Source: Chloracidobacterium sp. (lineage in GTDB: Bacteria; Acidobacteriota; Blastocatellia; Pyrinomonadales; Pyrinomonadaceae). Taken from it: a stretch of 64,000 nt of DNA. The notes under the pieces were generated by a model. The model had not been told where the DNA came from, ran no database searches, and saw nothing but the letters and a program-made list of their open reading frames with translations. Both the position numbers and the translations under genes were made by a program. This document shows positions 26,472 to 36,716 of the stretch, one piece after another (positions within the stretch are counted from its first letter, which is position 1; every line of letters begins with the position of its first letter). The DNA lies in assembly GCA_016712045.1 (NCBI GenBank), contig JADJRV010000021.1, positions 1 to 64,000 of the forward strand. Direction: 5' to 3'.

Positions 26472-27672
26472 GCGGCAAATTTGATCCAAGCAACGCGATC
26501 CAAGATTTTTTGGTTTTTGGCGAATTCGGCGATGTAAATCCCTCGATCACGGATTCTTCGACGTTTACTTTTATGAGCCCCGATCGGATGGAGGAGCTTT
26601 TCGATCATGAGATCGAGGGCTGCTTTCTATATTCGCGGCACTGGAACCCGACGAATAAATTTCTTTCTGACGCGCTCGCGCGAATGGAAAACAGCGAATC
26701 GGCACAAGCAAAAGCCTCCGGTATGGCGGCGATCTCATCAACGATAGTTCAACTGTGCGACAGCGGTGACGAGATCATCTCTTCACGAACGATCTACGGC
26801 GGAACCTACGCGTTATTTAAGAATTTTCTTCCCAGATTTGGTATTACGACGCATTTCACTGACCTCGCTGATCTGGAAAAGGTCCGCTCCTCATCAGTGA
26901 CAACACCCGCGTGATCTACTGCGAATCGATGAGTAATCCGCTACTCGAAGTCGCTGACATTCCTGCCCTCGCTGCTCTTTGTAAGGAACGAGGTATCAAG
27001 CTCGTTGTTGATAATACGTTCAGCCCAATGATCCTGTCACCGATCAGGCTCGGAGCGGATATAGTCGTTCACAGTCTGACAAAATATATCAACGGCACGA
27101 GCGATTGCGTCGCAGGTGCGGTCTGCGCAAGCGACGAATTCATTCACAAACTAACTGATATCAACTCCGGTGCGTCGATGCTGCTCGGAGCGGTGCTCGA
27201 CAGCACTCGTGCCGCGAGTATTCTCAAAAATCTGCATTCACTGCACCTAAGAATGCGGCAGCATAGTGAGAACGCGATGTTTCTCGCGGAAAAACTTCGT
27301 GAGCTCGGTCTCCGCGTCTATTATCCCGGGTTGCCCGATCACCCGCAGCACGAATTGCTCACTCGGCTGATGAATCCCGGCTACGGTTATGGCGGAATGT
27401 TGGCGGTAGATATCGGAACATTGAAAGACGCAAATCAGCTAATGACTCGTATGCAGCAGGAAAAGGTGGGCTATCTGGCGGTGAGTCTTGGCTATTTCAA
27501 GACGCTTTTCAGTGCACCCGGCCACAGCACGTCATCCGAGATCCCGCTAGATGAGCGAGAAGCAATGGGACTGAGCGAAGGCCTCGTCCGGTTCTCCGTC
27601 GGGCTCGACAACAACATTGATCTCTCATTTGAGCGGATCAAGCGTTGCCTCGCCGATGTCGGCGTGATCTAA
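26468..27672 (+). CDS. Cys/Met-metabolism PLP enzyme (frameshifted)
   Basis: Fold-type I PLP enzyme of the cystathionine gamma-lyase/methionine gamma-lyase/O-acylhomoserine sulfhydrylase group. Motifs: FLYSRHWNPTNKFLSDALAR, KASGMAAISSTIVQL, RVIYCESMSNPLLEV, VVDNTFSPMILSPI, and SLTKYINGTSDCVAG with the PLP lysine. A frameshift near 26888 (CTCCTCATC) splits the frame. At the C-terminus it has GYLAVSLGYFKTLFSAPGHS, typical of the family. It starts at ATG 26468 overlapping the upstream stop (ATGA), so it is the last gene of the sulfur operon. It may release or fix sulfide or methanethiol. It differs clearly from the homologue at 1998-3176. Confidence 0.85.
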
Positions 27673-27767
27673 ACAACTAACTTCATTCAATTCACGCTGG
27701 TTTTGCAATGTCCTGTCTTTCGGCGGCTTCGAAACTGATGTAAAATTGCGTTTTGAAAACAATAGAT

Positions 27768-29171
27768 ATGTCAGAAGCAACAGAATCAATAAAAACTCGG
27801 GTCGAAACCGACTCGATGGGGCCGATAGATGTGCCGGTGACGGCGTATTGGGGAGCGCAGACACAGCGGTCGCTGCACCATTTTAATATCGGGTTCGATG
27901 TGATGCCCCGTGAGGTCATACGGGCGCTCGGCATCCTTAAAAAGGCGGCGGCAATAGTCAATTATGATCTCGGTAAGCTCGAAAAAAGCAAGCTCGATCT
28001 CATCGTGCAGGCGGCCGACGAGGTGATCGAGGGCAAGCTCGACGCGCATTTTCCGCTGCGCGTTTGGCAGACGGGTTCGGGCACGCAGACGAACATGAAC
28101 GCCAACGAGGTCATCTCAAACCGTGCGATCGAGATCGCGGGCGGCGAGATGGGCTCGAAAACCCCGGTGCATCCAAACGACGACGTAAACAAATCGCAGT
28201 CGTCGAACGACACTTTCCCGACGGCAATGTACATCGCAGCCGCCGAGCGGATGACCGCTTTGATCCCTCAGGTTCAGAAAGTCCGCGACGCTATCCACGC
28301 CAAAGCTCAAGAATACAAAGACGTCGTCAAGATCGGCCGCACGCATCTACAAGACGCGACGCCGATGACGGTCGGGCAGGAATTTGGCGGCTGGGCGTCG
28401 CTCGTCGAGCGTGACATCGAACGTCTGCGGCTCGTAATGCCCGGGCTGTTTGACCTTGCGATCGGCGGCACGGCAGTCGGCACGGGTCTGAACGCTCATC
28501 CCGAATTTGCCCAGCGTGCGGCGGACAAGATCGCCGAACTTACAGGATTGCCATTCAAATCACACCCCGATAAATTTGCTGCTCTGTCCGCACACGACGA
28601 AGTCGTTTTTGCCTCCGGCGGCCTAAAAACTCTCGCCGGTTCTCTGATGAAGATCGCGAACGACATCCGCTGGCTGGCATCAGGCCCGCGTTGCGGCGTT
28701 GGCGAAATTTCTCTTCCTGAGAACGAGCCGGGAAGTTCGATCATGCCGGGCAAGGTCAATCCGACGCAGTCGGAAGCAATGACGATGGTCGCGGTGCAGG
28801 TTTTTGGTAATGACGCGGCGATCGGGTTTGCCGGTTCGCAGGGAAATTTTGAGCTCAATGTTTTCAAGCCCGTGATGATCCACAATTTTCTGCATTCGGT
28901 GCGGCTGATCCACGACGCTTGTCGCGGCTTTGTCGATTATTGCATTGCGGGCATCGAGCTTAACCGCGACCAGATCGATCATTACCTGCGAAACTCACTC
29001 ATGCTCGTTACTGCGCTCAATCAGCACATCGGCTATGACAACGCCGCCAAGATCGCGAAAAATGCTCATAAAAAAGGCATCTCGCTAAAAGAATCCGCCA
29101 TTGAGCTTGAGCTTTTGACGGCTGACAAATTTGACGAACTAGTGATCGCTGAAGATATGACGCACCCGTGA
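27768..29171 (+). CDS. fumC: Class II fumarate hydratase
   Basis: Reversible hydration of fumarate to malate in the TCA cycle. It is an oxygen-stable, iron-free tetramer. The 467 residues carry [47 protein letters not shown] and the superfamily signature [15 protein letters not shown] near residues 321-335, whose flexible Ser is the catalytic base. I start at ATG 27768; an upstream in-frame TTG at 27753 is less likely. It stands alone, 95 bases after the sulfur operon, and is followed by a heptamer repeat. Confidence 0.94.
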   Translation: MSEATESIKTRVETDSMGPIDVPVTAYWGAQTQRSLHHFNIGFDVMPREVIRALGILKKAAAIVNYDLGKLEKSKLDLIVQAADEVIEGKLDAHFPLRVWQTGSGTQTNMNANEVISNRAIEIAGGEMGSKTPVHPNDDVNKSQSSNDTFPTAMYIAAAERMTALIPQVQKVRDAIHAKAQEYKDVVKIGRTHLQDATPMTVGQEFGGWASLVERDIERLRLVMPGLFDLAIGGTAVGTGLNAHPEFAQRAADKIAELTGLPFKSHPDKFAALSAHDEVVFASGGLKTLAGSLMKIANDIRWLASGPRCGVGEISLPENEPGSSIMPGKVNPTQSEAMTMVAVQVFGNDAAIGFAGSQGNFELNVFKPVMIHNFLHSVRLIHDACRGFVDYCIAGIELNRDQIDHYLRNSLMLVTALNQHIGYDNAAKIAKNAHKKGISLKESAIELELLTADKFDELVIAEDMTHP

Positions 29172-29172
29172 A

Positions 29173-29207
29173 CAGTTAGCAGTGAACAGTTGATAGTGGA
29201 TAGTGGG
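29173..29207. repeat. Heptamer tandem repeat (CAGTTAG/CAGTGAA type)
   Basis: Five 7-base units: CAGTTAG, CAGTGAA, CAGTTGA, TAGTGGA, TAGTGGG. The run begins two bases after the fumC stop. Confidence 0.75.
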
Positions 29208-29279
29208 AAAGCAATGAGGAAGTCGGAGATTTCCGCACTACGACCGTATTTATCACTATTTACCGTTATTTGTTAGATC

Positions 29280-29726
29280 TTAAAAGGTTCCGGTGTCTGC
29301 GGGGCGGTAATAAAACAAAAAATAGACCAACGCAATGAACACGGCCGCGATGCCGAGGCCGATGAGGCTGACGGTGAAGAGAAAGGTTTTGGCACAGCCG
29401 CGTTTTTTTGACTTTACGGGCGCGGCTTTTACCTTGGCGGGAGCTGGCGGCAAGCCTTCGGTCTCGACGGTCTTAGCCTGATGAAAATCGGGTTCGGCAG
29501 GTAATCCTTCGGTCTCGATGGTCTTCGCTTGATGAAGATCAGGTTCCTGTTGTAGCCCCTCGGTCTCAAGCGTCGTTGCCTGATGAAAGCCGGGTGCGGT
29601 CGTAGATTCGTCAGCCGGAATGGTCGCGTGGATACCGGCGGGCGTGTGCCCCTCGGTCGAGCGAAAGACCGGTTCCGGCATCGTCCACGTATCGGGGCTA
29701 TCTGGTTTTTTTGGTTCGTCGCTCAT
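29280..29726 (-). CDS. Tail-anchored protein with three 17-residue repeats
   Basis: 148 residues, function not recognised. The N-terminal 105 residues are polar and disordered-looking. They include three tandem 17-residue repeats of the form FHQA-[TK]-T-[LIV]-ETEGL-x2-EPD (near residues 47-97). A basic patch (KSKKRG) and one membrane helix (TFLFTVSLIGLGIAAVFIAL) follow, leaving a short tail, so the repeats face the cytoplasm. The repeated T-x-ETEG resembles the threonine sites that Ser/Thr kinases phosphorylate in FHA-binding proteins, which is only a suggestion. It is convergent with fumC. Confidence 0.55.
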   Translation of the reverse strand: MSDEPKKPDSPDTWTMPEPVFRSTEGHTPAGIHATIPADESTTAPGFHQATTLETEGLQQEPDLHQAKTIETEGLPAEPDFHQAKTVETEGLPPAPAKVKAAPVKSKKRGCAKTFLFTVSLIGLGIAAVFIALVYFLFYYRPADTGTF

Positions 29727-29778
29727 CGGCGGTCACGTTGCGTTCTAAGATAATACACACACGCCTAATTTCGCAAGA

Positions 29779-31146
29779 CTATGCCTGAATATCTAGCAAG
29801 TCAGACCGCGTAATGATCGCAGTGACGCGTTTGAAATCCTCGATCAGCACTGCCGGATTGCGCTGCAGTTTAGATTTGATCTCGGCAAAGCTTGCGTCCA
29901 CATCGAGCACCGGAAAGCTCTTATCCATCACCTCGCTCACCTTTGAATTGAGCAGATCGCGATTCGCCAGTAGCTTGGTCAATATGCCGCTTTCGCGCAG
30001 GGAGCCGACCGAGCGGTGATCCTCAATTACCGGCAACTGCGTGATGCCGCTCTCGTTCATCTTTGCCAGAGCATCGCTAACGAGATCGTCGGGGCCGACA
30101 AATATCAGCTCACCGGGCGATGTGCCGTTTTTGGTCTCGGCGATGAGCCCGCCGGTGATTCGCTGCGGTTCGAGCAAGAGTTTTTCCTTCATCCACTCGT
30201 CCGAGTGGAATTTACTCAGGTAATGTTCACCCGTGTCGCAGACAATAAATACGATCAGTCCCGTTTCGTCGAGATCCTTAGCGACCTTTAATGCTGCCGC
30301 AAAATTTGTCCCGGTCGAACCGCCGCAAAAGATACCCTCGCGACGCGACAATAGCCGAGCGTAGTCAAACGAATCGCGGTCCGTGACATTGACGATCTCG
30401 TCCACGATCTTCATGTCGGCATTGCCGACTGGCAAAGACTGGCCGATGCCCTCGACGAGGTACGGCGTCGCTTCGGGCACGTGGCCTGATTCTTTGTATG
30501 TCTTAAAGATCGAGCCGTACGGATCGGCGCCGACGATCTTTATATTGGGGTTCATCTCTTTCAAATATCGTCCCGTGCCGCTGATCGTGCCGCCGGTGCC
30601 GATGCCTGCGACAAAATGTGTGACCTTGCCGTCGGTATCATTCCAAACCTCGGGGCCCGTCGTGCGGTAATGTGCCAGCGGGTTTGCAGGGTGACTGTAT
30701 TGATCGGGGTAGAACGAATTTGGGGTCTCTCGATGGATGCGGGCCGCGGTTTCGTGATAATGGTCGGGCGTGCCCAACTTTGCGGCTGCCGGAACGACGA
30801 CCACGTCAGCACCCATGCTCTTAAGATAACGGACCTTTTCGACCGAGACTTTGTCGGTCAAAACAAAGATGCATTTGTATCCGCGTACCGCCGCAACCAG
30901 AGCGAGCCCGATGCCTGTATTACCGCTTGTCGCTTCGATTATCGTGCCGCCTTTTTTGAGGACGCCCTCTTTTTCGGCCCAGTCGATCATCGAAATACCG
31001 ATGCGGTCCTTGACCGAATAGCCGGGGTTCAGGCTCTCCATTTTGGCCAGGATCGTCGCTTTTATTTTGTGCTGGCGGGTGATGTGGTTGATCCGGACGA
31101 GCGGCGTATTGCCTATGAGCCCGAGTATGTCGTTGTAAAGTTTCAT
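29779..31146 (-). CDS. cbs: Cystathionine beta-synthase
   Basis: Condenses serine and homocysteine to cystathionine, entry to reverse transsulfuration. Residues 1-320 are the PLP domain: [15 protein letters not shown]46 in [12 protein letters not shown] (Schiff base), [15 protein letters not shown], and [17 protein letters not shown] for phosphate binding. Residues 335-455 hold a CBS-domain pair ([20 protein letters not shown] and [20 protein letters not shown]) that binds adenosyl ligands in relatives. The N-terminal heme domain of animal enzymes is absent. With the PLP enzymes at 1998 and 26468 it would give a full transsulfuration route. Cysteine synthase is the nearest alternative, but the CBS pair favours this call. 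Confidence 0.9.
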   Translation of the reverse strand: MKLYNDILGLIGNTPLVRINHITRQHKIKATILAKMESLNPGYSVKDRIGISMIDWAEKEGVLKKGGTIIEATSGNTGIGLALVAAVRGYKCIFVLTDKVSVEKVRYLKSMGADVVVVPAAAKLGTPDHYHETAARIHRETPNSFYPDQYSHPANPLAHYRTTGPEVWNDTDGKVTHFVAGIGTGGTISGTGRYLKEMNPNIKIVGADPYGSIFKTYKESGHVPEATPYLVEGIGQSLPVGNADMKIVDEIVNVTDRDSFDYARLLSRREGIFCGGSTGTNFAAALKVAKDLDETGLIVFIVCDTGEHYLSKFHSDEWMKEKLLLEPQRITGGLIAETKNGTSPGELIFVGPDDLVSDALAKMNESGITQLPVIEDHRSVGSLRESGILTKLLANRDLLNSKVSEVMDKSFPVLDVDASFAEIKSKLQRNPAVLIEDFKRVTAIITRSDLLDIQA

Positions 31147-31224
31147 CGCTAAAAGATCTCGTTATATGTACATAACGAGTTTAAGCGTAAAGCGGTTTTG
31201 AGGCAAGAATCGTTGCTACTACGG

Positions 31225-33698
31225 CTAATTTGTCTTTGTGCCAAAGCGTTTGACCTCGGCGGGGATGAATATCACGGCTAGGGCCACATCACTTGTTTCG
31301 CGGCCCGGAAACACCTCCATCGAGAGGGAACCGGCGGCGGAGCGGGTCTTTTCGGGCAGGGTTTTTTCATCAATGAGTATGACGTGTTCGCCCGGTGCGA
31401 GATCGCCAATGACGTAAAATCCGTCGGCATCGGTGAGCGTATCGCGGCCGCTGGCGGTAACGACGCGAACGTCGGCGAGCGGTTTTTCGCCCTCGTCAAA
31501 TTTGCCGTTCTCATTGGCGTCGAGCCACACTCGTCCGCGAAGCCGTCCTGTCCGTACCAGCCTAAAATCTACCGTCGAGCTACTGCCCGCCTTGAGCGCC
31601 GCAGCGTGTTCGCCGCCGCTGAGCAGCGTCAGATCGGCACGTACGGACATCAGATCCAGAAACACTTTGTGGTCGCCCGCGAGCACCGCGTCAAAGCTGT
31701 ATTGCCCGGCAGAGTCCGAGAGGACATAGCGGTTGCCGTCTACCTGCACTTTCACATCGGCTTGAGGTTTATCAACTCCGGCGTCAAAACGGCCGTTCAT
31801 ATCTACGTCCTGATAGACGCGGCCTGAGACTTTTGCAAAGGAATTGACCTCGCTAAGCGGTGCGTTGAGAAACACCGAAGATTCGCGTTTGCGAAACAAC
31901 GACCCCTTAATGCTCACGAGCAAGGTCGGCCCTGCGTTCGTGTTCATATAGCTGACTTGCAGCGATGTCTGTCGCGGCAGCGTGAGCGAGGCGGTGATGC
32001 GTTCGTAGGCTGAGAATTTCGAGTTTTGACCGTAACTATAGCCCGCTCCGGCGGTAAAGCTGAGGCGTTTGCCAAGCAGATTTGACGTTCGCCAGTCGAT
32101 CTGTCCGGTCAGCGAACGCTTACTGCCAATGCCTTGGCTAACCTCTAGCGAGTTCGAATCGTTGATGAGAAAATTTGCCCCAAACTGTGCATTTGACGTT
32201 GACGATCTAGCCTGTATCGAGCTGTTTTGCGTGTGCGAAAAATAAAAGCGGGAGTGTGTGCCACCCGGTGTGATCGCTATGGCTACGGTCGCTGAGCGGT
32301 CTTGTTTTGTTTGATCTCCCGGACGTTTCACGACGCTCGCGTTAAACGATGTCGAGAGCCATTTTCTCGGCGACCAGTTAACACCCGCGGCTTTTAGATC
32401 AAGCGGATCGCGGGCTCCGGTTTGCGGCGACAAGAAATTACGGCCGATAAATGCATAGCGTCCCTGGACTGAGAGGCTGTCGGCGATCTGATAGGTAGCC
32501 GAAAAGTCGATCGCTGGTGCAGTGCCATTGATCCGAAGACCGTCGGATGAGAATCCGTTGAATTTGCCAAATGCGGCATCGCTTTGCAGACGAAAGCGCG
32601 AGCCGTTGTAGTTTGCACTCGCTGTATAAACATCGCCTTTTCTAGACGGCCCCGCAAAACGCATCGCTCCGGCTGCGAGTGTCCATGGCGAGACGCGGCG
32701 TGAGTTTGCCGATGCAGTCGAGACGGAAAAGCCGAAAACGTTGGTGTCATAACGCGGAGCTGTAATAACCTGCGGCAGCGGATCGCCATCTATTACTAGC
32801 GGCGTCACAACCGTGCCCGAATTTGCCCGCCCGGCAAAAGCCGTGACCACAAAACGCCCGATCGGTATCGCAAACATGCCTCCCCGAACATTTGCCGACA
32901 GAAACTGTAGCGCAGTGCCGGTGCCAAAATCTCCCGCGGTAAAACGTTGGCCATTTGGCCTTTCGAGAATAAATGTAAAGTTGCGAGGGCGGATGCTCTG
33001 TGACGAAGATTTGCTCGCGTTCGACGTGAAATAAAACCGTCCGTCTCCGACACGCCCCACGCCCGTCAATATTATGTTGTGTGACGAGAGCGATGAATAT
33101 CGGTTTAGATTGTACTCGTAATCGACATTGTAAAGCTCCGCAACACTACGGCCACCGACGTTTGTACGGCGGACGGGCCGCCGCCGCCGCGGGTGATGAG
33201 AACGGCGTTTTGTGCGTCGTCATAGCGGATCGCGGCGTCAAACAGTGTCGATGCGATCTCAGCGGGCAGGATCATCTGGTCGGCGTTTGGAGTGAAGATG
33301 AGTTCGCCGGCATTAGAAACGGTGAGCATCACGGAGCCGTTTTCGCGAACCTGCCCGAGCCGGGCGTCCAGGTCGGCGATCTCTCCGGTCTGGCGTTTTA
33401 CTGAAATTCGACGGCCAGCTGCATCGACGCTTACCGTGTCTCCAAGAGCCCGTGCGACCGCCAATATCGGTACAGCAACGCGGCCGTTGCGATTAACGGC
33501 GTTGCTGTTCGGGCCTGTCAATGTGCGGCCATTAACGATGATCGCGGCGAACTGTCCCTGCTTTTTTGCAGCGGCAGTATTTGTCGGAATTTTCTTTCGC
33601 GGGCCCGGTTTCGCATCCGTCCGGACAGGCGTCGCCAGCGTAAGCAGGCAAGCCAGACATACGAATAGCGTGATCCGAAATAGAAAAGAGCCGTTCAT
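31225..33698 (-). CDS. Usher-like outer-membrane barrel protein (frameshifted)
   Basis: About 824 codons in one unit with an indel near 33165. The N-terminus has a signal peptide (ITLFVCLACLLTLATPVRT), then a domain like the copper-amine-oxidase N-terminal fold (IIVNGRTLTG, GRVAVPILAVARALGDTVS). After the break (RSVAELYNVDYEYNLNRYS) comes about 400 residues of alternating strands, starting RFTAGDFGTGTALQFLSANV, which recalls the GD-x-R-G region of fimbrial ushers. The C-terminus has two SdrB/carboxypeptidase-regulatory domains (VSGRVYQDVDMNGRFDAGVD and GRVWLDANENGKFDEGE). It follows a PapD-like chaperone and three subunit-like genes, so an usher role is inferred from context. No classic plug domain was recognised. 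Confidence 0.6.
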
Positions 33699-33720
33699 TT
33701 AATTGAGAAAGAAGTGGAGG

Positions 33721-34588
33721 TTAAGGCTTTTTGACGGTTTTGTCTGAGGCGGCGATCTGCGTTACGGGAGCTTTGACGATCAGATCGGTCACGCCTTCGG
33801 TGGCGATCTTGCCGTCCTGAAAATCGACGCGGTATTTGACCGTGTAGTTTCCGGGCGGCAATTCTTTGGCGACGAGCAGCGGCTGTTTGGTTTCCGCTCC
33901 GCCGAGGATCGGGAGAGGCTCAACGTCGGGCATATTGGCGACGACTTTGCCCTCAGTGTCTATAACCTTTACCGACGCGAGCGGGCGGATCATGCTGTTG
34001 CCTTCGTTTTTGAGGGTAGGCGTGACGATGATGCCCTCGGGAGTGGATTCGGCAAGCAGATCACCAAAATCGCCTTTACGTGTCAGTCCCGCGACCTTGA
34101 TGTAAAAAACGGAAGCCATGCGATATTTAACGATCATCTGGCGGACATTTTTGTCGTATTTGAGAGTTTCGGGACGCTGTTCGATGATGAGAGCGGTGAG
34201 GTGATCGCCGGGTGTTGCGTTCTCCGGAACCTGAGATCGTAACGCGGATCTGGTGAATAGTGCCCGGCGTGACTGCGGCTTCGCCGGGGCTGTAGATGAG
34301 CCAAGGGCTGGCCGAATTTGGTTGTGTTCCTGCGGGAAAATACTCGACGCGGCCGTTTTTCGTTATCGTCCAATCGTTTAGTGTCGCGACGATTCGAGCT
34401 GGTTGCGTGATGTTATCACCAGCTTTGTAATCAAGATTTACGACAACCGTAGTCTCGGTGCCCGGTTTCATCTCAAGCTCGAAACGGGCGGGGCCAAGGG
34501 CCATGCCGCCGGGGCTTGAGGGTGCCTGAGCAAAAATTGAAACGGCGAGTGAAATTAGGACAAATAATATTGAGGTAAGTTTATACAT
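33721..34588 (-). CDS. PapD-like periplasmic chaperone (frameshifted)
   Basis: About 289 codons, signal peptide YKLTSILFVLISLAVSIFAQ. The first domain looks like a pilus chaperone: LGPARFELEMKPGTETTVVV, TLNDWTITKNGRVEY, SPWLIYSPGEAAVTPGTIHQ and IRVTISVPENATPGDHLTAL, the last after an indel near 34228. The second domain carries LTPTLKNEG-like strands (GIIVTPTLKNEGNSMIRPLA) and ends VTQIAASDKTVKKP. PapD-type proteins hold pilus subunits by donor-strand complementation. It begins seven bases after a subunit-like gene and is followed by the barrel gene, the usual order of a chaperone-usher operon. Sequence identity to known chaperones is probably low. Confidence 0.7.
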
Positions 34589-34595
34589 GGCTGTA

Positions 34596-35264
34596 TTAGC
34601 AGGCTGCGGTGGGGCCAGCGGAGATAGTAAAGGTGATGGTCGCACTCGTCGTACCCGCAGCGTAAAATTGAGGCGTTATCGTAAATATTGCGTCGAATAT
34701 GTAGCCGTCATTCGTCGCACGGGATGCACCTCCGTTCGATAAGCGCGGGCCGCTGAGGATCGTGGTGTTCGTTGTCACATCGGCGAGATCTGAGACGTAT
34801 TGGACGCGACCCGTCGTCGCATTTATCGAAACCGAGGATGCCGGATCGTTGCTGAAAGGGGAATAGATGGTGTGCGGCAGAGCACATACGCGGGAATTCG
34901 AACCCATCGCCCGCCAGTTTCTCAAGCCAAAACCGATATCCGACTTTTGCAGGGCCTGAGCATTGGCGTTGACGGCTCCCGAATAGGTGGCGGTCACCTT
35001 ATACGCCTGATTGCTACGGACTGCGATCGGGACTGTGACCTTGATTATGCTGTTGGTATTCGAGGGCGAGATCTCACCAAAGTTTATTGTGACGGTGAGA
35101 TTTGTGGTCACGCTCGAACTGCCGGTGACAGAGCCGCCGGTTGTTCCCGTGATGGTCGGGGCACCGCCGGATGAAATGTCGAGTGCCTGAGCAAATGTGT
35201 TGCCCAGGCCTGCGAGCAAAACGACGCAAAAAAACAATGCAGATTGTAAAAAGTGCTTTGTCAT
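34596..35264 (-). CDS. Secreted pilin-like subunit C
   Basis: 222 residues, signal peptide ending GLGNTFAQ. The mature protein is beta-rich and Ser/Thr/Gly-rich. It shares with subunits A and B the layout NFGEISPSNTNS, VRSNQAYKVTATYSG, SDIGFGL and a final strand PQFYAAGTTSATITFTISAG. It differs by a longer centre (RVCALPHTIYSPFSND) and a terminal Cys. Such a layout fits DUF4402/spore-coat-U-like subunits of archaic chaperone-usher fibres; the family was not confirmed. Possibly a tip or adaptor subunit, being the most divergent and next to the chaperone. Confidence 0.6.
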   Translation of the reverse strand: MTKHFLQSALFFCVVLLAGLGNTFAQALDISSGGAPTITGTTGGSVTGSSSVTTNLTVTINFGEISPSNTNSIIKVTVPIAVRSNQAYKVTATYSGAVNANAQALQKSDIGFGLRNWRAMGSNSRVCALPHTIYSPFSNDPASSVSINATTGRVQYVSDLADVTTNTTILSGPRLSNGGASRATNDGYIFDAIFTITPQFYAAGTTSATITFTISAGPTAAC

Positions 35265-35267
35265 TGA

Positions 35268-35908
35268 CTATGGTGCTGTGACCGTAAAAGTGACGGCAAC
35301 GGTCGTTGAGCCGTTTTCGTAGAATTGCGGTTTAACGGCGAAAATTGCAGGCACGACCAGTCCGTTCGCGTTGCTGCGTGGAACTGCGTTCATGATGAAC
35401 GCACCGCTCAATGCTGTTGTTGAACTGGCAAAGGCACTTAGGTTCGACCGCGTTGCGGTAAATTCATATCGACCGCTGCCAACGTTGACGGAGCCATTGC
35501 CGACAAGCGTCGGATCTCCTGAGGTGGCATTTGTGTCGATTCCAGCCGTATTAACGCCGACGCCGCTACGAGTAAACGAGCCTAGGCCAAAGCCAATGTC
35601 TTATGGGCGGCCACACTGCAGAGCGGCACGTTTGCCGTTACAAAGCTGTTTGCATTGCTGGGGCCGAGTTCGCCAAGATTAATGACGACCGCGAGCGGGT
35701 TGTTGACCGTTCCGTTGGTGGTGATGCCCCCGCCGGAATTGCCTGCGAGCGTTACCGATCCGCCGGAGTTGATCTCCACAAATTTCGAAACTGTCGCACT
35801 CATCGAGACGGTTCCGGTCGTTGTTTGGGCCGATACGGCCGTTACAAATATGAGCGTACAGACCGCCGCACCGACCAGTTTTGCTATGTTGTTGATGTAT
35901 TTTTTCAT
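35268..35908 (-). pseudogene. Secreted pilin-like subunit B (internal deletion)
   Basis: Starts at ATG 35908 (MKKYINNIAKLVGAAV), with signal peptide ending VSAQ, then TTTGTVSMSATVSKFVEINS nearly identical to subunit A. Compared with A, about 67 bases are missing near 35600. This region should encode LRSNAAYVMSMIATV and the following loop, so the frame is lost after VTANVPL. In another frame the protein resumes DIGFGLGSFTRSGVGVNTAG and runs to PQFYENGSTTVAVTFTVTAP, stopping at 35268. Either this copy is broken, or the assembly lost sequence between near-identical paralogues. Confidence 0.65.
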
Positions 35909-36017
35909 GATCTTAGACTTAGATTTGGAGGGGTGAAATGTGCCGCCACTTTTTTGCGAGGTGACGGCACATACCGTTCGGCTGCTCCTGGGATAGCATC
36001 CGAAATTGGACATTTGC

Positions 36018-36716
36018 TTACGGTGCGGTTACGGTAAACGTCACGGAAACGGTCGTCGAACCGTTCTCATAAAACTGCGGTTTGACGGCAAACATAGCGG
36101 GAACCGTCAATCCAAAGGCGTTGCTGCGGGGAACGGCGTTCATGATAAATGCACCATTTAACGCGGTTGTTGAGCTGGCAAACGCACTCAGGTTCGAACG
36201 GGTTGCGGTAAATTCGTAACGACCGCTGGCCACGTTGACCGAACCGTTACCCACAAGCGTAGGATCACCGGAGGTTGCGTTAGTATCAGCACCGCCGGTA
36301 TTAACTCCGACGCCTGTGCGTGAAATTGCACCGAGTCCAAATCCAACGTCGGCGGCTCCGATCTTGTTAGCCGTCGAGCCCGTGCTGGTAACCGTTGCGA
36401 TCATCGACATCACATACGCAGCGTTGCTGCGTAGTTTGAGCGGCACATTTGCCGTAACAAAGCTGCTGGCGTTGCTTGGGCCAAGTTCGCCCAGATTGAC
36501 GACTACCGCCAAGGGGCTGTTGGTGGTGCCGTCCGTCGTGACGCCGCCACCGGAATTACCGGCAAGCGTGACAGCTCCACCGGAGTTGATCTCGACAAAT
36601 TTCGAGACGGTTCCACTCATCGACACCGTTCCGGTCGTCGTCTGAGCGTTGGCTGCAACTACAAAAAATGCAGCCATACATGCCGCTATTGCGGCTATTT
36701 TTAATGATCTGAACAT
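36018..36716 (-). CDS. Secreted pilin-like subunit A
   Basis: 232 residues, first gene of the putative fibre operon. Signal peptide IAAIAACMAAFFVVAANAQ with a good AAGGAG box upstream. The mature protein begins TTTGTVSMSGTVSKFVEINS, a short alternating-hydrophobic stretch that could be a donor strand. It continues NLGELGPSNASSFVTANVPL, LRSNAAYVMSMIATVTSTG, DVGFGLGAISRTG and ends PQFYENGSTTVSVTFTVTAP. No Cys pair is present after the signal, as in donor-strand subunits of archaic systems lacking the disulfide. It is probably the main structural subunit because it is duplicated (subunit B). Confidence 0.65.
   Translation of the reverse strand: MFRSLKIAAIAACMAAFFVVAANAQTTTGTVSMSGTVSKFVEINSGGAVTLAGNSGGGVTTDGTTNSPLAVVVNLGELGPSNASSFVTANVPLKLRSNAAYVMSMIATVTSTGSTANKIGAADVGFGLGAISRTGVGVNTGGADTNATSGDPTLVGNGSVNVASGRYEFTATRSNLSAFASSTTALNGAFIMNAVPRSNAFGLTVPAMFAVKPQFYENGSTTVSVTFTVTAP

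Noticed and set aside
33105..33698. Independent copper amine oxidase gene
   Set aside because: Only the N-terminal fold is present and the frame joins directly to the barrel protein after one indel. No catalytic oxidase domain exists.
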